From contig JBDTNK010000096.1 of assembly GCA_039933775.1 (NCBI GenBank), positions 1 to 6,481 of the forward strand: DNA of 6,481 nt. Direction: 5' to 3'. The position numbers and the translations under genes are program-made. Within the stretch, counting starts at the first letter, position 1. Every line of letters begins with the position of its first letter. Positions 1 to 5,244 of the stretch are shown piece by piece. This DNA is from JBDTNK01 sp039933775. GTDB taxonomy: Bacteria > Chloroflexota > Limnocylindria > QHBO01. A model generated the notes under the pieces. It did not search any database and was not told where the DNA came from. It worked only from the letters and a program-made list of their open reading frames with translations.

Positions 1-722
1 CCGGCCTCGTGGATCGTGTTGAAGGTGTGGAAGAACTCCTCCTGGGTCCGCTCGCGCTCGGCGATGAACTGGATGTCGTCGATCAGCAGCACGTCGATGC
101 GGCGATATCGGTTCCGGAAGTCCTCCATCTTCTGCTCGCGGATCGAGTTGATGAAGTCGTTGGTGAACTTCTCGCTGGTCGCGTACAGGATCCGCTTGCG
201 CGGGAACTTGATCGAGACCGCGTTGCCGATGGCGTGCATCAGGTGCGTCTTGCCCAGCCCCACCCCGCCGTACAGGAAGAGCGGGTTGTAGGCATGCCCC
301 GGCCGCTCGGCGACGGACAGCGCCGCGGCATGTGCCAGGCGGTTCGCCGAGCCCACGATGAAGTTGTTGAACGTGTAGCGGCTGTTGAGGTTGACCGTGT
401 TGCCGGTGGCCGATGCCGGTGGCAGCGCCTGCAGGTCGCCGTCGGCGTGCACCTGGATCGGCACCGCACCCGACGCATCTGCGACGACGAACTCGACCGA
501 GACCGAGTGCCCGACCACGCGGGCCAGCGTCTGACTGATGAGGGTGCGGTAGCGGTTGTCGAGCCAGTCGCGCGCGAAGCCGTTGGGGGCCGCGATGCGG
601 AAGCGATCGTCCTCGTCGATCTCGACGAGCTGCGTGTCCTTCAGCCAGGTGTCGAAATTCGCCGGAGAAAGGCTGACCTGCAGCTCGCCAAGAGCGGCGC
701 GCCATACCTGCTTCGCTTCCAT
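1..722 (-). CDS. dnaA: Chromosomal replication initiator protein DnaA, 5' part (N-terminal 240 residues)
   Basis: DnaA binds DnaA boxes at oriC and, as an ATP-dependent filament, opens the origin and helps load the helicase. The minus-strand reading frame is open from ATG at 722 to the left window edge, so only the first 240 residues are seen. Residues 1-80 look like domain I (start MEAKQVWRAALGEL, then NFDTWL). A short linker of about 30 residues follows, as in Bacillus-type DnaA. Domain III begins near residue 113 with YTFNNFIVG (116-124). Walker A is GGVGLGKTHL (152-161) and Walker B is VLLIDDIQF (211-219). The sensor region, domain IV and DNA-binding helix lie outside the window. In-frame TTG codons at 725 and 728 sit closer to the GTGGAG ribosome-binding site (734-739), at 8 and 5 nt against 11 nt for the ATG. 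I keep the ATG because it fits the family N-terminus. The gene is divergent from rpmH, the classic arrangement. Confidence 0.97.
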   Translation of the reverse strand, partial: MEAKQVWRAALGELQVSLSPANFDTWLKDTQLVEIDEDDRFRIAAPNGFARDWLDNRYRTLISQTLARVVGHSVSVEFVVADASGAVPIQVHADGDLQALPPASATGNTVNLNSRYTFNNFIVGSANRLAHAAALSVAERPGHAYNPLFLYGGVGLGKTHLMHAIGNAVSIKFPRKRILYATSEKFTNDFINSIREQKMEDFRNRYRRIDVLLIDDIQFIAERERTQEEFFHTFNTIHEA

Positions 723-831
723 CAACAAGCCGTCTCCACCATATGCGGGCGCACCGCGTTACCGGGTCGGGGATACACCCGGGCGGGCGAAAATCGGTCG
801 AGAAGAGGCGTCCGGCCGCGGGGGTCGGGCC

Positions 832-861
832 AGTGTAGCAGCGGCGATTCGGCGGCGGCAA
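832..861 (-). promoter_or_regulatory. Candidate dnaA promoter
   Basis: Read on the minus strand, TTGCCG (856-861) is followed after 18 nt by TACACT (832-837). The -10 is preceded by TGC, giving an extended -10 form (TGCTACACT). Each hexamer matches the housekeeping consensus at four of six positions. The start would fall near 825, leaving a leader of about 100 nt before dnaA. The match is moderate and no other minus-strand candidate in the spacer looked better. Confidence 0.4.
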
Positions 862-905
862 TGCCGATTCGCATCGGTCCGCGTCATCCGTCCCGGCGGC
901 CGTGT

Positions 906-935
906 TTGACCGAGCACCGGACCCGCCGCTAGAAT
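906..935 (+). promoter_or_regulatory. Housekeeping-type promoter of the rpmH operon
   Basis: TTGACC (906-911) and TAGAAT (930-935) are separated by 18 nt, a near-consensus housekeeping sigma-factor promoter with five of six matches in each hexamer. The start is expected near 942, giving a leader of about 115 nt before rpmH. The ssrA promoter in this window uses the same TAGAAT -10 hexamer. It probably drives rpmH, rnpA, yidD, yidC, jag and the following gene. Confidence 0.75.
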
Positions 936-954
936 CCGCTGCGCAAGCGAACCA

Positions 955-1002
955 TGCCGTGCACGGCACGAGGCGAGGCTGGCGAAGGCCAGTCTCTCGT
1001 GT
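955..1002 (+). promoter_or_regulatory. Tandem hairpins in the rpmH leader
   Basis: Just downstream of the predicted start lies a perfect 14-bp palindrome, TGCCGTGCACGGCA (955-968). It could be a protein-binding dyad or a 5-bp hairpin with a TGCA loop. It abuts a longer hairpin: CACGAG (967-972) pairs with CTCGTG (996-1001), and AGGCTGGC (976-983) pairs with GCCAGTCT (988-995) around a GAAG loop, with one G-U pair and a three-base bulge (973-975). The two share only two bases. No T-run follows, so an ordinary intrinsic terminator is unlikely. A role in attenuation, L34 feedback or mRNA stability is possible but unproven. Confidence 0.45.
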
Positions 1003-1057
1003 GTTTGTCGGCTCCGCTCGCTGATCTGGTTCAATCGTTCACACTCAGGCAGGCACG

Positions 1058-1192
1058 ATGAAGAAGACCTACCAGCCCAAGAAGCGCGCCCGGGCGCGAG
1101 AGCACGGGTTCCGGGCACGCATGGCTTCGAAGGGTGGTCGTCGCGTGCTTGCCCGTCGGCGCGCCAAGGGGCGCAAGCGGCTCAGCGTCTGA
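1058..1192 (+). CDS. rpmH: 50S ribosomal protein L34 (bL34)
   Basis: This 44-residue protein is the small basic L34 of the large ribosomal subunit, which binds 23S rRNA. It begins MKKTYQPKKR and continues with HGFRARM (16-22) and KGGRRVLARRRAKGRK (25-40). These are the family's signature segments, and the length is typical (44-46 aa). Almost half of the residues are Arg or Lys. The ATG at 1058 is fixed by the invariant MK(K/R)T(Y/F)QP start, although the upstream sequence has only a weak AGG near 1051. It is the first gene of the operon, directly divergent from dnaA across the spacer, and is followed 14 nt later by rnpA. The KGGRRVLARRR core resembles Chloroflexota and Firmicutes L34 more than the actinobacterial form. 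Confidence 0.97.
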   Translation: MKKTYQPKKRARAREHGFRARMASKGGRRVLARRRAKGRKRLSV

Positions 1193-1206
1193 CCCTGCGA
1201 GGGCCC

Positions 1207-1542
1207 TTGGCTGCCGTTCCGATGCTGCGCCGCAAGGCCGAGTTCGAGGCCATCGCGCGACGCGGGAATGCGCGGTCGGGCCGGCTGATGGTGATGCGCA
1301 CGCTGCGCACCGACGGCCCGCTGGCGCGGATCGGCATCGCCACTCCCCGGAAGCTGGGAGGCGCAGTGGAGCGCAATCGGGTGCGGCGGCGGCTGCGGGC
1401 GCTGATTGGGGAGCATTACGGCACGTTGCCGTCGGGGATCGACCTGTTGGTCATCGCTCGACCCGAGGCGGCGCGGGCCACCTGGACGGAGCTGCGCGAC
1501 GCATTCGTCTCGCTGCTTCGACGATCGGATATCGGTGCATGA
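1207..1542 (+). CDS. rnpA: Ribonuclease P protein component
   Basis: RnpA is the small basic protein subunit of RNase P. It assists the catalytic RNA in removing 5' leaders from pre-tRNAs and from pre-tmRNA. Counting from TTG at 1207 it is 111 aa, within the usual 105-125. The AEF segment (11-13) matches the conserved N-terminal (R/A)EF, and the signature RIGIATPRKLGGAVERNR (41-58) followed by VRRRLR (59-64) is the diagnostic RNR motif region. The start is uncertain. TTG 1207 lies only 3 nt after GAGGG (1199-1203), whereas ATG 1222 (residue 6 here, 106-aa product) lies 18 nt after it. The TTG start leaves the usual number of residues before the EF motif, so I report it. The end overlaps yidD by ATGA (1539-1542), implying translational coupling. 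Confidence 0.93.
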   Translation: MAAVPMLRRKAEFEAIARRGNARSGRLMVMRTLRTDGPLARIGIATPRKLGGAVERNRVRRRLRALIGEHYGTLPSGIDLLVIARPEAARATWTELRDAFVSLLRRSDIGA

Positions 1543-1760
1543 AGTACATCGGTCTGGGACTGATCACCGCGTACCAGAAGCTGACGTCGTGGATGCCGCC
1601 GAGCTGCCGATACACGCCGAGCTGCTCGCGCTACACCTATGAGGCGATCGATCGATTTGGCCTGCTGCGCGGCACCTGGATGGGGATGAGACGGATCGGC
1701 CGATGCCACCCGATGCACCCCGGCGGGTATGACCCGGTGCCGGCGAAGGAGCGTTCGTGA
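1539..1760 (+). CDS. yidD: Membrane protein insertion efficiency factor YidD
   Basis: YidD is a small membrane-associated protein that assists YidC-dependent insertion of inner-membrane proteins. The 73-residue product carries the family hallmarks: an amphipathic N-terminal helix (MKYIGLGLITAYQKL), PPSCRYTPSCSRYTYEAI (20-37) with Cys23 and Cys29, and RCHPMHPGGYDPVP (55-68) with Cys56. Length is typical (70-90 aa). ATG 1539 overlaps the rnpA stop, with no strong ribosome-binding site in front, so it probably relies on reinitiation. The stop overlaps the GTG start of yidC by GTGA (1757-1760). The rnpA-yidD-yidC order is the standard one. Confidence 0.95.
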   Translation: MKYIGLGLITAYQKLTSWMPPSCRYTPSCSRYTYEAIDRFGLLRGTWMGMRRIGRCHPMHPGGYDPVPAKERS

Positions 1761-2938
1761 TCCCACCGCTCGCCGCAGGCTTCCTCGGCATCGAGCACTT
1801 CTCGCCGCCCTGGGACATCTTCTACCTGCCGCTCTTCAACCTGTTGATGTTCGCCTACCAGGTGCTCTTCAACGACTTCGCCCTGGCGATCATCGTCTTC
1901 ACGCTCGTCATCCGCACGGTGCTGGCTCCGCTCTTCGTCAAGCAGATCCGGTCGCAGAAAGAGATGCAGCGGATGCAGCCGCTGGTCAAGGAGATCCAGC
2001 GCAAGCACAAGGGCAACCGCCAGAAGATCACCGAAGAGACGATGGCGCTGTACCGCGAGCACGGCGTCAACCAGTTCGGCGGCTGCCTGCCGGTCGTGGT
2101 GCAGATGCCGATCCTGTTCGCGCTGTACCAGGCCATCATCCGCGCCTCGAACTCGGTCACGATCACCGCCGAGCAGGCGGGCTCCGACGCCTTCGCGACG
2201 CTGCAGAACGCGCTCCCCGGCATCAGCCGGCTGACCGCGTCTGCGGATGGGAGCCAGGTCCAGTTCGCGGCCCCATTCAACGGGCCCTGCAACCTTCCCG
2301 ACTTCGCCTCCGGCCCGTTCACCCACTTCCTGCCGCTCAACTGCCAGCTGATCCAGCCACTGCACCTGTCGGCGCCGGTCGACACCACGATCGGCTGGCT
2401 CTTCAACCTGGACCTCGCCGTCGTCGACCACGTCTTCTCAGTGCCGCTCTTCGGCGGATTCGCGCTCTCCTTCCTGGCGGTCATCGCGGCGCTGTTCCAG
2501 TTCATCCAGGTCCGGATGACGACCGCCAAGCCGACCGGAGACGACCCGACCGCCTCGACGCAGGCGACGATGACCTATCTCTTCCCGCTCCTGACGATCT
2601 TCTGGGGCGGACTCTTCCCGAGTGGATTGATCCTGTACTGGATCATCTACACCGCGTACCTGGTGGTTCAGCAGTTCCTGGTCATGGGCTGGGGCAACCT
2701 CTTCCCGCTCTTCGGATGGCAGCCGGGCTTCGTCCCGCGCATCGAGACCGGGATCGCCAGCTCGCCGAAGCGGCCGAAGCAGGAGCCGCGCGACGCAGGC
2801 GCAGCAGAGACCGATGCGACCGCCAGACCCACCCCCAATCCCCCCAAGCAGCCCTCGGGCGGCGGTGGGCAGCGAGGGCAACAGCGCCCCGCCGACCGGC
2901 GCCCCGGCACCAAGAAACGACGAGGCCGAAAGCGATGA
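1757..2938 (+). CDS. yidC: Membrane protein insertase YidC/Oxa1
   Basis: YidC inserts and folds membrane proteins, alone or with SecYEG. The 393-aa product starts at GTG 1757, preceded at 5 nt by AAGGAG (1746-1751). Helices are visible at about 23-60, 112-130, 227-252, 272-290 and 292-312. Arg53 in TLVIRTVLAPLF (49-60) is the conserved positive residue of the hydrophilic groove. The cytosolic hairpin RSQKEMQRMQPLVKEIQRKH (65-84) and FGGCLPVVVQMPILFALYQA (107-126) are classic family segments. The loop between the second and third core helices is unusually long, about 95 residues (131-225), predicted extracellular and containing Cys178 and Cys196. The tail (334-393) is disordered, rich in Pro and Gly, and ends in a basic RRPGTKKRRGRKR, a ribosome-binding type of tail in several Gram-positive YidC proteins. 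The stop overlaps jag by ATGA. Confidence 0.97.
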   Translation: MIPPLAAGFLGIEHFSPPWDIFYLPLFNLLMFAYQVLFNDFALAIIVFTLVIRTVLAPLFVKQIRSQKEMQRMQPLVKEIQRKHKGNRQKITEETMALYREHGVNQFGGCLPVVVQMPILFALYQAIIRASNSVTITAEQAGSDAFATLQNALPGISRLTASADGSQVQFAAPFNGPCNLPDFASGPFTHFLPLNCQLIQPLHLSAPVDTTIGWLFNLDLAVVDHVFSVPLFGGFALSFLAVIAALFQFIQVRMTTAKPTGDDPTASTQATMTYLFPLLTIFWGGLFPSGLILYWIIYTAYLVVQQFLVMGWGNLFPLFGWQPGFVPRIETGIASSPKRPKQEPRDAGAAETDATARPTPNPPKQPSGGGGQRGQQRPADRRPGTKKRRGRKR

Positions 2939-3960
2939 CATTCCGAGAATTCACAGGCAAGAACGTGGAGGAGGCGATCCGCACGGCGATGCGCGAATAC
3001 ACCGCCGACCTCTCCGATCTCGATATCGAGATCCTGTCCCAGGGGAGCCGCGGCATCCTGGGGGTCGGCGGCGAGGAGGCCCGCATCCTTGCGGCGCCCA
3101 AGTCGGCGGTCGAGGCAGCCCCCATCGCGCGTCCCGCGCCGGAGCCGCGGCGCGAGCCCGAGCCCGCCGTCGTCGCGGAACCGACTGCCGTCGTCGAGGA
3201 GGTCACCCAGCCCGACGCTGACGCCGTGGGCACGCCGCTGGGCTACGGCGATACCGAGGCCAGTGGTGAGCCATTCGTGGAGTCCGCCGATGCCCCCGCC
3301 CCCCGGCGCAGCGGCTCGTCCCGCGGCGGCCGCGGCGGAGCCGGCCGCACGCGAGGTGGCTACGGCTCGGATCGTGCCGATCGTCCCGCCCGCGAGCGCC
3401 GCGAGCCGCGTGCGGATCGTGAGCCGCGTGGGGATCGCCCGATGCGCGAGCCCGCGCCCTTCGTCTCCGCCAAGCCGCTCGAGGAGCTCTCCGACGAGGA
3501 GCGTGCCGTCGTCGAGCAGGCCAAGGCGGTGCTCGAGGAGCTCCTGCGCCTGATGGGCATCCCGGCAGAGGTCGAGGTCGCGCTCGGTGCCGAGACCGCC
3601 AAGCTCAACGTCAAGGGCGGCGAGCTGGGAATCCTCATCGGTCGCCGTGGCGAGAAGCTGGCGAGCCTGCAGCACATCGTCAACCTGATCGTGCAGCGCA
3701 AGGAGGGCCAGGGCCTGCGCATCGCGGTCGACGTCGAGAACTATCGCGGCCGGCGCGAGGAGCAGCTGCGCGAGGTCGCCGAGCGCGCCGCCAAGCGCGT
3801 GCAGCAGACCGGCAAGATCATCCAGCTCGAGCCGATGCCCGCGGTGGAGCGTCGGATCGTGCACATGGCGCTGAAGGAGAACACCCGGATCCGCACGCAG
3901 AGCGTGGGCGTCGAGCCGAGCCGCCGGATCGTGATCCTGCCCGCGAGCCAGGCGGAGTAG
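2935..3960 (+). CDS. jag: Jag/KhpB RNA-binding protein (Jag_N, KH, R3H)
   Basis: Jag (KhpB, EloR) is a single-stranded RNA-binding protein that partners KhpA and influences cell elongation and post-transcriptional control in Firmicutes. The 341-aa product has the Jag_N domain at 1-52 (MTFREFTGKNVEEAI, then SQGSRGILGVGGEEARI), a low-complexity linker (53-180), a KH domain at about 192-270 with the GRRG loop at 236-239, and an R3H domain at about 275-337 with the R-x3-H motif at Arg306/His310 (ERRIVH). The linker is long. Its second half (124-172) is Arg/Gly-rich with RGG-like clusters such as SSRGGRGGAGRTRGG. The frame is open far upstream, but ATG 2935 is the right start: it opens the Jag_N domain, overlaps the yidC stop by ATGA and has GAGG at 2922-2925. 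Confidence 0.95.
   Translation: MTFREFTGKNVEEAIRTAMREYTADLSDLDIEILSQGSRGILGVGGEEARILAAPKSAVEAAPIARPAPEPRREPEPAVVAEPTAVVEEVTQPDADAVGTPLGYGDTEASGEPFVESADAPAPRRSGSSRGGRGGAGRTRGGYGSDRADRPARERREPRADREPRGDRPMREPAPFVSAKPLEELSDEERAVVEQAKAVLEELLRLMGIPAEVEVALGAETAKLNVKGGELGILIGRRGEKLASLQHIVNLIVQRKEGQGLRIAVDVENYRGRREEQLREVAERAAKRVQQTGKIIQLEPMPAVERRIVHMALKENTRIRTQSVGVEPSRRIVILPASQAE
3403..3438 (+). repeat. 18-bp tandem duplication inside the jag linker
   Basis: Two adjacent in-frame copies, GAGCCGCGTGCGGATCGT and GAGCCGCGTGGGGATCGC, match at 16 of 18 positions. They encode EPRADR and EPRGDR (Jag residues 157-168). It looks like recent repeat growth in a disordered linker rather than a regulatory element. 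Confidence 0.75.
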
Positions 3961-3973
3961 CCGGAGCCCAACG

Positions 3974-4414
3974 ATGGAGCGCGGGCCGGCCGTCGCGGTC
4001 GGCCGCCTCTCCGCTGGCGGGCCGTGGGTTGGCTTCGCCGCGGACGAGGGCGGATATGCGCTGGCGTTCGGCGAGGGCTCGACCGAACGACGCGGGCCCA
4101 GCGGAGCCACGGTGCGGCACGACCTGCTGTGCGCCGCACTCGTCTACTTCGACGACGGCGAGGCGCCACCCGACGAGCTGCAGGCAACGCACGGTGACGT
4201 GGCCGATCTGGTCCGCTGGCTCGCCGCCACGGCGCCCGACGACGTCACACGTCCGCTGCTGCTGGCAGCTCTCGACGCCATCGACGACGGGCTTGCGACC
4301 GATGCGGTGATGCTCTGCCTGGAAGCGGCGGCCGCCAGCACGCCCCGGACAGCAAGCGAGCAGGCCGATCCGATCGACCTGCTCGCTGAGCGCTATCGCG
4401 ACCTGACGCGCTAG
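3974..4414 (+). CDS. Hypothetical 146-aa acidic protein
   Basis: I do not recognise this protein. It starts at ATG 3974, 13 nt after the jag stop, with GGAG (3963-3966) 7 nt upstream, so it appears to be the last gene of the operon. The N-terminal third (VAVGRLSAGGPWVGFAADE, then YALAFGEG) looks like beta strands. Residues 45-120 look helical and are rich in Ala, Leu and Asp. There is no signal peptide or obvious membrane segment. Composition is unusual: no lysine and no asparagine, about 25 acidic residues against 11 arginines, and cysteines at 53 and 115. Codon use is GC-rich like its neighbours, which supports a real gene. mnmE, or rsmG with parAB, often follow jag in other genomes. This protein resembles neither and has no GTPase or SAM-binding motif. 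Confidence 0.7.
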   Translation: MERGPAVAVGRLSAGGPWVGFAADEGGYALAFGEGSTERRGPSGATVRHDLLCAALVYFDDGEAPPDELQATHGDVADLVRWLAATAPDDVTRPLLLAALDAIDDGLATDAVMLCLEAAAASTPRTASEQADPIDLLAERYRDLTR

Positions 4415-4422
4415 GCGTCAGG
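4402..4422. terminator. Hairpin between convergent genes, possible bidirectional terminator
   Basis: CCTGACGC (4402-4409) and GCGTCAGG (4415-4422) form a perfect 8-bp stem around a 5-nt loop that holds the TAG stop (4412-4414) of the upstream gene. The convergent minus-strand gene ends at 4431. No T-tract follows on either strand, so it is not a textbook intrinsic terminator. T-poor hairpin terminators do occur in GC-rich genomes. A second inverted repeat, GGCATCG (4421-4427) and CGATGCC (4443-4449), lies beside it. Confidence 0.4.
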
Positions 4423-4430
4423 CATCGGGC

Positions 4431-4967
4431 CTAGACGGTCGGCGATGCCGGACGATCCTCGTCGACATCCGTGACTGGGGCTGGCGGTGCGACCGCCGGC
4501 GGGGCGGTGTCGGTCCGCTCGATTGTGTCGGTCCGCGGGGCGGCAGGCGCGCTGGCGCTTCCACCGGCCGGCGTGCCAAGGACGAACTTGCCGCCTTCAG
4601 CTCGGAATTCCTGCCACCCGGCCCAGGCCATCAGCACGGCGCCGGCAACCGCGACCAGGAAGAAGATCGCGCCGAGCGGCTGGAACTCGAACCAGAACCC
4701 GAGCGCTCCGATGATCTGGAGCAGGCCGAGGACCATGACGATGGCGGCGACGCCTCCGAGGATCAGCAGCAAGCTGCCCTTGCTTCCCGGGAGCGTCGTA
4801 TTCGGCGAGAACTGGGGCAGGAAGACGACGGCGAGCATCGCGATCGCGGCCAGCACGGCCAAGAGCCCGATTCCTCCGACACCGATCCCAATGAGCCCGG
4901 CCACGATGACGGCCGCCGAGCCGTAGACGGCCAGCTTCTCATTGGCGCTGAGCTTGTTGAAATCCAC
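4431..4967 (-). CDS. Hypothetical four-helix membrane protein
   Basis: The 178-aa product begins at GTG 4967 with a strong GGAGGG (4972-4977) 4 nt upstream. After a short polar start (MDFNKLSANEKLAVYG) there are four hydrophobic segments at about 13-31, 33-52, 65-91 and 97-117. A Pro/Ala/Asp/Thr-rich, probably disordered tail of about 55 residues ends in DVDEDRPASPTV. The second helix ends in VVFLPQFSPN. NKLS-x-NEK starts followed by multi-pass membrane segments occur in uncharacterised proteins of Actinobacteria and Chloroflexota; I know no function for them. There are no catalytic motifs or transporter signatures. The gene is convergent with the operon gene and stands alone on its strand downstream of ssrA. 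Confidence 0.8.
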   Translation of the reverse strand: MDFNKLSANEKLAVYGSAAVIVAGLIGIGVGGIGLLAVLAAIAMLAVVFLPQFSPNTTLPGSKGSLLLILGGVAAIVMVLGLLQIIGALGFWFEFQPLGAIFFLVAVAGAVLMAWAGWQEFRAEGGKFVLGTPAGGSASAPAAPRTDTIERTDTAPPAVAPPAPVTDVDEDRPASPTV

Positions 4968-5244
4968 GAGACCCTCCGCTTGGGCGCGGCAACGATCGAT
5001 CAGGACGGATGAGCTCGGTTCGTCCGCGCGCGTCGCACCCTAGCACAGCCGAGGCACGCTTCCTAGGCCTTTTGGCCGATGCGTCGCTCGCCTTGGCCTT
5101 GCGGCCTCTTCTTCATGTGCCGGCGAGGGGATCATGCTGCCGTGCAGGCGCAAGATGATTGCAGGCCGCGTTCGAAGCAGGGCTGGCACGACAAGATCGC
5201 GAGCACGGTGGTCGTGCGTCGGGCGTGAATGCCAGCCGGATGAA
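4968..5244. other. Structured non-coding spacer between ssrA and the membrane-protein gene
   Basis: This 277-bp stretch has no convincing gene. Inverted repeats cluster in it: GGCCTTTTGGCC (5068-5079), GCGGCCT with AGGCCGC (5101-5107 and 5163-5169), ATCAT with ATGAT (5131-5135 and 5155-5159), and GGCTGGCA with TGCCAGCC (5181-5188 and 5230-5237). It would be transcribed as the 3' trailer of ssrA or as the 5' region of the minus-strand membrane-protein gene. No clear promoter for that gene was found. It shows no tRNA cloverleaf. Confidence 0.5.
5181..5237 (-). terminator. Inverted repeat after ssrA, possible terminator or trailer structure
   Basis: In the direction of ssrA transcription, 7 nt after the encoded CCA, GGCTGGCA (5230-5237) can pair with TGCCAGCC (5181-5188). 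Inside it GCACGAC (5211-5217) can pair with GTCGTGC (5186-5192), and the two pairings share three bases. This would form a large stem with a one-sided bulge. No U-run follows, so termination is a guess. It could equally protect or present the 3' end for trimming. Confidence 0.3.

Larger units (their letters stand above)
723..1057. other. dnaA-rpmH divergent intergenic region
   Basis: This 335-bp non-coding spacer separates two divergent genes at a place where oriC sits in several bacterial groups. It contains a convincing promoter toward rpmH, a weaker one toward dnaA, a small inverted repeat CCGAT-TCGC-ATCGG in between, and two adjacent hairpins in the rpmH leader. I looked for DnaA boxes (TTWTNCACA) on both strands and found only weak 6-of-9 matches (1035-1043 TCGTTCACA and 731-739), and no AT-rich unwinding stretch. 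It therefore cannot be called oriC from this sequence. The origin may instead lie downstream of dnaA, outside the window. Confidence 0.7.

Noticed and set aside
9..932. Long plus-strand open frame of about 307 codons opposite dnaA
   Set aside because: It is antisense to dnaA, whose Walker motifs and N-terminus are unmistakable. GC-rich coding DNA commonly leaves such shadow frames open.
1035..1043. Possible DnaA box TCGTTCACA
   Set aside because: It matches the consensus at only 6 of 9 positions and stands alone, so chance is enough to explain it.
1729..2934. Apparent 400-codon N-terminal extension of jag
   Set aside because: The frame is open by chance through yidC. The extension is an Arg/Pro/Ala-rich shadow, and the Jag_N domain starts exactly at ATG 2935 with the ATGA overlap.
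2668..4110. 480-codon minus-strand open frame opposite the end of yidC, jag and the start of the next gene
   Set aside because: It crosses three plus-strand genes, has low-complexity composition and no recognisable domain. It is a codon-bias shadow of jag.
5063..5116. 17-codon minus-strand micro-frame starting MKKRPQGQGERR
   Set aside because: There is no ribosome-binding site, and it overlaps the inverted repeats. It is too short to distinguish from chance.
5165..5185. Possible tRNA T-loop (GTTCGAAGC)
   Set aside because: The flanking bases do not form a T stem, and no acceptor, D or anticodon arm is found around it.
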